Positions 58,181 through 64,000 of a DNA stretch of 64,000 nucleotides are shown here, one piece after another; the stretch's first letter is position 1; each line of letters starts with the position of its first letter. This DNA is from CBDBCU01 sp965242615 (GTDB lineage Bacteria; Chloroflexota; Dehalococcoidia; Lucifugimonadales; UBA3495), in NCBI GenBank assembly GCA_965242615.1, contig CBDESR010000005.1:310001-374000 (forward strand). The letters are read 5' to 3'. A program made the position numbers and the translations under genes. The notes below the pieces were generated by a model that saw nothing but the letters and a program-made list of their open reading frames with translations, was not told the origin of the DNA and searched no databases.

Positions 58181-59038
58181 TCAACCCGGAAACTCCAAAT
58201 CCAGGCTGATGTCCAATGCTTGCGTCGAGTGGGTCAGACTCCCCACCGAAATCAGATGTACGCCGGTCTCCGCCACCGCCCGCACCGTCTCCAGATTGAT
58301 ACCGCCGGAGGCTTCCACCACCGCCCGGTCGCCCACCAGCGCCATCGCCTCCGCCATCAACTCCACCGGCATATTATCCAGCATAATAATCTGCGCCCCG
58401 GCCGCCAGAGCTTCCGCCACCCCCGCCAGTGACTCCACTTCCACCTCGACCTTGACCGTGTGCGACGCCCGGGACAAAGCCAGTTGCACCACTTCCTTCA
58501 ATCCCAACTCCCGGGCCGCCAATGCCTCCAAATGATTATCCTTAATCAATATCCCGTCCGCCAGGTTGAGCCGATGATTATAGCCGCCGCCCATCCGCAC
58601 CGCGTACTTGTCCAAATAGCGATGTCCCGGCGCCGTCTTGCGGGTGTCCACAATCCGGCACGGGCAACCGTCAACCGCCTCCACATAGCGGCGCGTGTCG
58701 CTGGCAATGCCGCTCATCCGCTGCAAAAAATTCAGGGCAATCCGCTCCGCCCGCAGGATTGACGCGGCCGCCCCGGAAACCCGGGCAATATCCATCCCCG
58801 GCGTCAACGGCGTCCCATCCGCAGCTATGGCATCAAAAGCCAATTCCCGGTCCACCCGCTGAAAGACCGCTTGCGCCACCGCCACGCCAGCCAACGCCCC
58901 GGCCGCCTTAGCCCGCAGCATCCCCACCGCCTGAATCTCCGGGGGAATCAGCAGCCCCGTTGTCGGGTCGTTAAAAGTCTCATCCTCCGACAAAGCGGCG
59001 TCAATCAGCCGATAAACCTCCGGCGGCAGCTGACTCAT
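58181..59038 (-). CDS. nadC: Nicotinate-nucleotide pyrophosphorylase (carboxylating)
   Basis: Converts quinolinate and PRPP to nicotinate mononucleotide in de novo NAD synthesis. 285 residues. EDETFNDPTTGLLIPPEIQAVG (about 17-38), then ALNFLQRMSGIASDTRRYV, DTRKTAPGHRYLDKYAVRMGGGYNHR (about 131-156, active-site Arg/Lys/His) and LNLADGILIKDNHL are strong signatures. IIMLDNMPVELMAEA and EASGGINLETVRA complete the barrel. The ATG at 59038 follows GGAGG. The upstream extension to 59080 overlaps nadB. Its gene lies 2 bp after the nadB stop. Confidence 0.97.
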   Translation of the reverse strand: MSQLPPEVYRLIDAALSEDETFNDPTTGLLIPPEIQAVGMLRAKAAGALAGVAVAQAVFQRVDRELAFDAIAADGTPLTPGMDIARVSGAAASILRAERIALNFLQRMSGIASDTRRYVEAVDGCPCRIVDTRKTAPGHRYLDKYAVRMGGGYNHRLNLADGILIKDNHLEALAARELGLKEVVQLALSRASHTVKVEVEVESLAGVAEALAAGAQIIMLDNMPVELMAEAMALVGDRAVVEASGGINLETVRAVAETGVHLISVGSLTHSTQALDISLDLEFPG

Positions 59039-59040
59039 CC

Positions 59041-60603
59041 TTAAACCTCCTCCCCGGTCAAAACGATATGCCGCGCCCACTCCGGCGAAGTTTCCGGGAA
59101 ATCCTCCCGAAAATGCGAACCCCGGCTTTCCTGCCGCAGCAGCGCCGATTCTACCATCAGCCGCCCCAACAGCGCCATATTGCTCAACTCATACCCCTCC
59201 TGATCCGCCGCCGCCGGCAGCATCCGCTCCCACAAGTTGAAAATCCGTGCCGACAGCAGCAGCCGGGTCGCATTGCGGCTGATGCCGGCGTTGCGCCCCA
59301 TCAAATCCCGCAAATTATCCCGGTTCAGTTCCGGCATACTGGCGCACACCGCCGCCCGCGCCGGCAAAGTCTTTACCAAATCCGGCAAGACCGCCGGGTC
59401 CCTTTCCTCCCAATCCGGCGCTTGCCCCAAACTGCTGCTCACCAACCGCCGGGCAAAAACCAGCGTATCCAGCAAAGAGTTGCTGGCTAACCGGTTCGCC
59501 CCATGCACCGCCGAGCAAGCCGCCTCCCCGCAGGCATAAAGCCCCGGCACATTAGTACGCCCCCAAGTGTCAATCTTAATACCGCCCATCATATAGTGCG
59601 CCGCCGGTGCCACCGGCGCCGGCTCCCTGGTAATATCCAGCCCATAGTTCAGGCAGAAATGGTAAATAGTAGGAAAGCGGCCCTGCACCAAGTCCGGCGG
59701 CAGATGGGAGATGTCCAGATAGACCGGCCCGCCCTCCGCCCGTTCCATTTCATTGGCAATAGAACGGGACACCACATCCCGCGGCGCCAAATCCGCCAAC
59801 GGATGATAGTCCGCCATAAACGCCCGGCCGTTTTTATCCCGCAGCACCGCCCCCTCGCCCCGCATCGCCTCCGACAGCAGAAAACAGGGCGCGCCCTCCA
59901 GCCACAACGCCGTCGGATGAAACTGGTAAAACTCCAAATCCATCACCCGCGCCCCGGCCCGAAATGCCAACGCTACCCCGTCGCCGGTAGCCACCGCCGG
60001 GTTCGTAGTATATCGATAAAGCTGCCCGGCCCCCCCGGAACCAATGACAATCGCCCGGCCGCTGTAAGTCTGCCGCTCGCCGGTAGCCGAGTTCAGCGTT
60101 GCCACGCCGGCCGCCCGCCCCTGTTCCACAATCAGGCTGGTCGCCAGCGTATATTCCAGCACGGTAATATCCGATTCCGCCACCCGATTGGCTAAAGTCA
60201 GTTCAATATGCTGGCCGGTAGCATCCCCGCCGGCGTGGAGAATGCGCGGCCGGCTGTGCGCTCCCTCCCGACCTAAAGCAATCTCCCCGTGAATGGTATC
60301 GAAAGGAACGCCCCACTGGATTAAACTGGCTACCGACTGCGGCCCCTGACTGGTCAAGACTTGCACCGCATCCCGATCGCACAACCCGGCCCCGGCGGTC
60401 AAAGTATCCTGCAAATGCAGCGCCGGCGTATCCCCGGCGCCAACAGCCGCCGCAATCCCGCCCTGAGCGTAGCGGGTATTGCAGTCATCCACCCGCCCCT
60501 TGGTCAGAATCAGCGTCGAGCCATACTCCCGGGCCAGCAAAGCCGTATTCAGCCCGGCAATGCCGCTGCCGATAATAATGTAGTCATAATGGGAACTTTC
60601 CAC
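59041..60603 (-). CDS. nadB: L-aspartate oxidase
   Basis: FAD enzyme producing iminoaspartate for quinolinate synthesis. 520 residues from a GTG start, with AAGGGGG 6 bp upstream. The FAD motif is YIIIGSGIAGLNTALLARE (about 8-26), followed by the family segment DDCNTRYAQGGIAAAVG. Later blocks are RPRILHAGGDATGQHIE, FYQFHPTALWLEGAP, SEAMRGEGAVLRDKNGR and HYMMGGIKIDTWGRTNVPGLYACGE. nadA, its usual partner, is not in the window. A structured region and a divergent promoter lie upstream. Confidence 0.97.
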   Translation of the reverse strand: MESSHYDYIIIGSGIAGLNTALLAREYGSTLILTKGRVDDCNTRYAQGGIAAAVGAGDTPALHLQDTLTAGAGLCDRDAVQVLTSQGPQSVASLIQWGVPFDTIHGEIALGREGAHSRPRILHAGGDATGQHIELTLANRVAESDITVLEYTLATSLIVEQGRAAGVATLNSATGERQTYSGRAIVIGSGGAGQLYRYTTNPAVATGDGVALAFRAGARVMDLEFYQFHPTALWLEGAPCFLLSEAMRGEGAVLRDKNGRAFMADYHPLADLAPRDVVSRSIANEMERAEGGPVYLDISHLPPDLVQGRFPTIYHFCLNYGLDITREPAPVAPAAHYMMGGIKIDTWGRTNVPGLYACGEAACSAVHGANRLASNSLLDTLVFARRLVSSSLGQAPDWEERDPAVLPDLVKTLPARAAVCASMPELNRDNLRDLMGRNAGISRNATRLLLSARIFNLWERMLPAAADQEGYELSNMALLGRLMVESALLRQESRGSHFREDFPETSPEWARHIVLTGEEV

Positions 60604-60700
60604 ACGCCGCCCCCTTCCGCAAAGTTCCCCCTACTATAGCGGCACCCCCGCCAATTGCCAACCCTCCAGACTTGGCCGCATCCGGAATTGCAACCCCAAT

Positions 60701-60729
60701 TTGCATTTCCCCCGGCGTTGTGCTATATT
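60701..60729 (+). promoter_or_regulatory. Promoter of the structured leader and lipoprotein
   Basis: TTGCAT at 60701-60706, 17-bp spacer ending TGC, TATATT at 60724-60729 (extended -10). The predicted start (about 60736) falls at the first bases of the long hairpin. Confidence 0.65.
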
Positions 60730-60734
60730 CCCCC

Positions 60735-60860
60735 TCGCCACAGCAGCCCTTAACAGTCCTACCTTTTGTCCTGCGTGTGTTGAACCTTCTTTCGTTAGAA
60801 AAGCGGGGCCTTGCGCCCCCTTGTAGGTTACGCACGTAGGACGCGGCTGCTGTGGCGGTA
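60735..60860 (+). promoter_or_regulatory. Long structured 5' leader (unassigned)
   Basis: Closing stem CGCCACAGCAGCC (60736-60748) with GGCTGCTGTGGCG (60846-60858), 13 perfect pairs. After an internal loop on the left side only comes a second helix, TGTCCTGCGTGTGTTGAACC with AGGTTACGCACGTAGGAC, which pairs through two G-U wobbles and a 2-nt bulge. On top are small hairpins (TTCTTTCGTTAGAA and GGGGCCTTGCGCCCC). The coding start lies 37 nt downstream with AAGGGGG before it. Could be a cis-acting regulatory RNA, a stand-alone small RNA, or a hairpin element. No match to a known riboswitch is recognised. Confidence 0.5.
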
Positions 60861-60896
60861 GTCCCGTTTCTATAACGGATGCAAGGGGGTTTTACA

Positions 60897-62507
60897 ATGC
60901 CACGGTTGCCCATCCTTTTTGCCCTGTCCCTGTTCCTCTTTTCCGCCCTGTTGCTGGCCTGCGGCGGCAGCGCCGCCCCGGCCGACCCGGCCGCGCCGCC
61001 CACCGCGACGCCCGCTCCTACTCCGACCCCGGTCCCCATCCAAGTGTCCGCCGTGGAACTTTACCAAGCGTGGGCAAGCAACCAAGTTGCCGCCGAGGCC
61101 AAGTATAAAGACCAGTGGGTTCTGGTTACCGGCAAGATTGTTCACATCGCCGAAGCCAGCAGCGGGTACGATGTCAAACTGCTGACCGACGATTTCTGGG
61201 CCCGAATTGTCTGCAAAGTGGACGCCAGCCAGATTGACACCGTCCTGACATTACGGGATGGGCAGTATATCGCCATCCACGGCCTTCTCGAGGGCCAGGG
61301 CTTCTCTGACATCGTCGTCCGGGATTGCACGGTGCGGGATGTTCAGGAATCGGCTGCTTCAGCCCAAGAGGAATCGGCCGCCACCGCTGCCGAACCCCAA
61401 GCCCCGACCGCGCCGCAAGTATCGAATCCCGCCGATACTCCTGACCAGACGCCTGCGCCCACCGACACGCCCGAACCGGCAGCCGCTCGTGAGCCTACTC
61501 CAACCCCGGAGCCGACTCCTACGCCCGAACCTACGGCAACGCCCGAACCGACGCCCACTCCCACGCCCTTGCCGCCGGGTTTCACCCTGGACAACGCAGT
61601 AGCGTCCGGCGGCTCGCTGCTCGGCGCGGACGGTGCGGAAATCCTGATAACCGGCGTGGCTGAGGATGCCTGGTATCTGATACAGGCGGAAAACCAGTAC
61701 AACGACCCGCCGCAAGAAGGCAACCGCTTCTATATGCTTGCCGTGGCGGTAGGTTACTCCGGCAACAGCGGTTCCATCGATGTTGGCGACGGTGACTTCC
61801 TGCTGGTAGGGGCTAGTCGGGTTATCTATGACTGGAGCAACGGCTGCGGCGTGACTCCCGACGAACTGGAAGGCGAGCTTTACCCCGGCGGCAAAACCCA
61901 AGGCAACATCTGCTTTGAGGTCTCTGCGGACGACGGCGAATTTATCCTGATTCATCAGTCGGAATCTTGGGATGATGCTACGCGGCGTTTCGTAAGCATT
62001 TACCCGCTCAACCTCCGCTCCTTGGGCGACTTGACAGTAGCGGTTCCTGAACCTGACCCGGCTGCCCTGGCTATGCCGGCCGGGATGACTCTGGATAACC
62101 CGGCAGAAGTTGGCGGCGTACTACCCGGTTCCAATGGCGTGGAGACCGTAGCCGTCAGCATTACCGGGGATGCCTGGCCGCTGATACTAGCGGAAAACCA
62201 GTTCAACGACCCGCCCCAAGAAGGCAACCGCTTCTATCTGATTACCGTCGCGGTAACTAACGCTGCCGGCAGTGGCTCTGTAGATGTTGGTGATGACGAT
62301 TTCCGCTTGATTGGGGCTAATCGCCGGGTCTATGACTACGCCAGAAATTGCGGCGTGACTCCCGATGAGCTTGAGGGCGAACTTTTCCCCGGCGGCAAAA
62401 CCCAGGGCAACATCTGCTTTGAGGTGCCGCAATCCGAGACCGGTTTCATCCTGATTTACCAGCCGGAGTATGAGTCGGAATCCCGCCGCTTCCTCCGCTT
62501 GGAGTAA
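60897..62507 (+). CDS. Lipoprotein with OB-like domain and two DUF4352-type domains
   Basis: 536 residues. The lipoprotein signal is LFALSLFLFSALLLAC (Cys about 22), followed by a short Pro/Thr tether. An OB-fold-like domain (about 48-148) reads AVELYQAWASNQVAAEAKYK then WVLVTGKIVHIAEASSGYDV. A TPEPT-repeat stalk (about 165-235) follows. Then come two related DUF4352-like domains (about 237-385 and 395-536), both containing AENQxNDPPQEGNRFY, CGVTPDELEGEL and PGGKTQGNICFEV. It is exported and probably surface-attached; such domains are thought to bind other proteins. AAGGGGG precedes the ATG. Function unknown. Confidence 0.85.
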   Translation: MPRLPILFALSLFLFSALLLACGGSAAPADPAAPPTATPAPTPTPVPIQVSAVELYQAWASNQVAAEAKYKDQWVLVTGKIVHIAEASSGYDVKLLTDDFWARIVCKVDASQIDTVLTLRDGQYIAIHGLLEGQGFSDIVVRDCTVRDVQESAASAQEESAATAAEPQAPTAPQVSNPADTPDQTPAPTDTPEPAAAREPTPTPEPTPTPEPTATPEPTPTPTPLPPGFTLDNAVASGGSLLGADGAEILITGVAEDAWYLIQAENQYNDPPQEGNRFYMLAVAVGYSGNSGSIDVGDGDFLLVGASRVIYDWSNGCGVTPDELEGELYPGGKTQGNICFEVSADDGEFILIHQSESWDDATRRFVSIYPLNLRSLGDLTVAVPEPDPAALAMPAGMTLDNPAEVGGVLPGSNGVETVAVSITGDAWPLILAENQFNDPPQEGNRFYLITVAVTNAAGSGSVDVGDDDFRLIGANRRVYDYARNCGVTPDELEGELFPGGKTQGNICFEVPQSETGFILIYQPEYESESRRFLRLE

Positions 62508-62516
62508 CCCACCGCG

Positions 62517-62539
62517 CCGGGGGCAATACGCCCCCGGCC
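62517..62539 (+). terminator. Hairpin after the DUF4352 lipoprotein
   Basis: GCCGGGGGC, loop AATAC, GCCCCCGGC: perfect 9-bp stem 10 bp after the stop. It lacks a T run, so it may be a processing or pausing element. Confidence 0.4.
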
Positions 62540-62589
62540 TGATCCGTCCCGCTAAACCCTACCTTAACCAAACCAAAAGGAGCTAAACA

Positions 62590-62910
62590 ATGAAACTCGC
62601 TGCCTTGATTATCGGCATATTCGGCTCGATGGCCGGCTTTATCGCCGCTATCTTGGGCCTCATTGTGGGCGGTATTGACTTTGCCATCGGCGGCGGCCCC
62701 CAAATTGCCTGGCAAAGCTTCGGCGCGATGGGTATGTCCGTGGTCGGCTTGGTAGGCGCCGCCTTGGCTATCGCCAAGCCCCGGATTGCCGCCGGGGCGA
62801 TGCTCGTGTCCGCCGTGCTGGGCACGATATTCATTTCCCTGTTCTATCTGCCGGCGGCCGTTCTGCTGCTTATCGCTGCCATCCTCGCTTTCCTGGGCCG
62901 AAAAAGCTAA
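62590..62910 (+). CDS. Small four-helix membrane protein (DUF4064-like)
   Basis: 106 residues, almost entirely hydrophobic: KLAALIIGIFGSMAGFIAAILGLIVGG, then SFGAMGMSVVGLVGAALAIA, then AAGAMLVSAVLGTIFISLFYLPAAVLLLIAAILAFLG and a short basic end. The layout fits DUF4064, small membrane proteins of unknown role. AAAAGGAG lies 8 bp before the ATG. It lies 82 bp after the lipoprotein gene and may share its transcript. Confidence 0.75.
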   Translation: MKLAALIIGIFGSMAGFIAAILGLIVGGIDFAIGGGPQIAWQSFGAMGMSVVGLVGAALAIAKPRIAAGAMLVSAVLGTIFISLFYLPAAVLLLIAAILAFLGRKS

Positions 62911-63172
62911 CCGCCGGGCTTGGCCCAGCCTACGGCGCCGTTTCCGAAAATGTGGCAATTCCCGGCAGTGGCCCGGTTAGGCGCTCCATCGACTGAACCG
63001 TCCTGAGCCGTGATTTAGTCCCGATCACTGCTACGGCGGTTCAGCTCTTTTGCAATCCCCTTCCGCGCAACACTTTCTGAAACATTGCCGCATCACCCTG
63101 AGTCCGGCCGCTACTACCCCCCACCAATCCCCATCGGCATCGCCGCCGCCGTCCCTCCAGCCTTAATCGCGC
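62911..63172. other. Intergenic region without recognisable features
   Basis: 262 bp after the DUF4064-like gene. No gene, promoter or repeat is seen. Confidence 0.5.
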
Positions 63173-63238
63173 CTCGTTTCCAGTTCCATCCCAGCTAGTT
63201 TTCGGTTCAACCGCAGCTAGTTTCCGGTTCCATCGCAG
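63173..63238. repeat. Three tandem 22-bp repeats
   Basis: Units at 63173-63194, 63195-63216 and 63217-63238, each of the form CTMGTTTYCRGTTCMAYCSC followed by AG. They end about 100 bp before the promoter of the TatD gene. Possible protein-binding sites. Confidence 0.6.
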
Positions 63239-63340
63239 CTCGTTATATCCCCCGGCCCCGATCCGCCGCCCCCATCCCTCAGGAGAGCCTTGCCGGGCTG
63301 CTCCAGCGGATGAATTGCCCGATGCCCGGAAATCCCCCGG

Positions 63341-63369
63341 TTGACGCCGCTTATAAGCGGTGGTATATA
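63341..63369 (+). promoter_or_regulatory. TatD promoter with a palindrome filling the spacer
   Basis: TTGACG at 63341-63346, 17-bp spacer, TATATA at 63364-63369. The spacer is CCGCTTATAAGCGG (perfect 14-bp palindrome, 63347-63360) plus TGG, a classical position for a repressor operator. Confidence 0.6.
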
Positions 63370-63407
63370 TGTAACCGCTATTTGTTCGCGCTACGGGATG
63401 GGGAGTT

Positions 63408-64000
63408 ATGACGGACGCTAATGCCGCTTGGGATGCCGGGTTGTATGGGCCGGCTCCGGATGATTTGGTTTTTGGGGATGCCCATACCCATCTGAACCAG
63501 TATGGGCCGGCTGATTTGGCGGGGATTTTGCGGCGGTCGGACGCAGCCGGCATCGGCTTTGTGGTCTGCGCCGGCACTACGCTGGAGTCGACGCGGTCTT
63601 GCATCGGCTTGACCGAGGAATATCCCCAGTTTTATGCCGGCGTCGGCATCCATCCGATGGAGGCGCGGGAGCCGGTGGATGATGGGGTGTACGCCGAACT
63701 GGAAGCCTTGGCCCGGGACAATGCCAAGGTCGTCTGCATCAGCGAAATCGGGCTGGACTTTATGCCGGATTCGCCGCCGTACCCGGTGCAAGACCAGGTG
63801 TTTCGGGCGCAGATCCGCTTGGCCCGCAGCTTGCAACTGCCCATAATCTTTCACTCCCGGGAGTCCCATCCGGAGGTGTTTCGGACCCTGCGGGAGGAAA
63901 GGGCCGACCAAGTAGGCGGGGTGATGCACTACTTCCAGGGGGATACGGCTACGGCGCGGGCGGCCATTGACGGCGGCTTTTTCATCTCCTTAGCGCGGCC
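63408..64000 (+). CDS. tatD: TatD-family metal-dependent hydrolase (cut by the window end)
   Basis: The first 197 residues are present; the frame is still open at the last base. The amidohydrolase (beta/alpha)8 pattern is clear: FGDAHTHLN (metal HxH, about residues 24-32), YAGVGIHPMEA, VVCISEIGLDFMPDSPPYPV with the bridging Glu, QDQVFRAQIRLARSLQLPIIFHSRES with the next His, and GGVMHYFQGD with a further His. TatD proteins are Mg2+-dependent 3'-5' DNA/RNA exonucleases, and some act as D-aminoacyl-tRNA or general deacylases. GGGGAG lies 2 bp before the ATG. It is read from its own promoter at 63341. Confidence 0.92.
   Translation, partial: MTDANAAWDAGLYGPAPDDLVFGDAHTHLNQYGPADLAGILRRSDAAGIGFVVCAGTTLESTRSCIGLTEEYPQFYAGVGIHPMEAREPVDDGVYAELEALARDNAKVVCISEIGLDFMPDSPPYPVQDQVFRAQIRLARSLQLPIIFHSRESHPEVFRTLREERADQVGGVMHYFQGDTATARAAIDGGFFISLAR

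Noticed and set aside
60735..60860. Structured leader considered as 6S RNA or SRP RNA
   Set aside because: It is shorter than a typical 6S RNA with an asymmetric rather than central bubble, and it lacks the SRP GGAA tetraloop and conserved internal loop.
63173..63238. 22-bp tandem repeats considered as a CRISPR array or replication iterons
   Set aside because: The repeats are directly adjacent with no spacers, and only three units exist. There is no cas or rep gene nearby.

Overview
The window looks like a high-GC bacterial chromosome segment. The best guess is Chloroflexota, perhaps a Dehalococcoidia/SAR202-like aerobe. The grounds are an alternative complex III (ACIII) cluster, Thr/Pro-stalk lipoproteins and protease (TPxPT repeats), a Ycf45-type R3H ATPase, a Uma2 endonuclease and a class III CoA-transferase. 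No rRNA is present, so this placement is inference. No prophage, complete IS or CRISPR array was seen.

Layout. 1-5.8 kb: aroQ, an M24 peptidase, a Cys-rich protein, a membrane-anchored nuclease, and a divergent solute-binding lipoprotein. 6.9-18 kb: a DRTGG/P-loop protein, a stalked trypsin-like protease, a GT-C-like membrane protein, a CPA2 antiporter, a thiamine-pyrophosphate (TPP) enzyme, two small helical proteins, a Cys-rich HTH-like protein and a one-repeat voltage-gated channel with an LDDW filter. 18-24 kb: a cobalamin riboswitch followed by cobB, cobO, cobT and cobS, interrupted by a UPF0175/PIN toxin-antitoxin pair. 24-32 kb: a second TPP enzyme, tRNA-Ser(CGA), an ammonium channel, a PanE-like reductase, a degenerate nucleotidyltransferase, Uma2 and a CoA-transferase. 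32-46 kb, all on the minus strand: the ACIII genes (ActA pentaheme, split ActB1/ActB2, two NrfD-type subunits, ActD, ActE) followed by cytochrome c maturation genes (ccmH, ccmF, ccmI-like, a Thr/Ala-rich membrane protein, ResA/TlpA). The respiratory complex and the machinery that attaches its hemes are therefore side by side. 46-53 kb: pdxS and pdxT (PLP synthase), an acetyltransferase-like protein, the R3H ATPase and tmk. 53-64 kb: secreted and small proteins, Nudix and GNAT enzymes, an AhpD-like protein, nadC-nadB, a DUF4352 lipoprotein behind a structured leader, and a 3'-truncated TatD.

The most unusual feature is a dispersed element present four times (about 1-740, 6090-6767, 26437-27007 reversed, 56538-57335). 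Each copy has a near-consensus sigma-70 promoter followed by about 480-540 nt of conserved non-coding sequence. That body contains an invariant 14-bp palindrome, several conserved stems and a 28-nt hairpin whose base pairs change in a compensatory way between copies. I read it as a candidate family of long structured non-coding RNAs, or a structured mobile element. Other repeats are short REP-like hairpins (often paired and inverted), a 100-bp MITE-like element (one copy with a perfect 9-bp target duplication) and a 144-bp inverted-repeat element.
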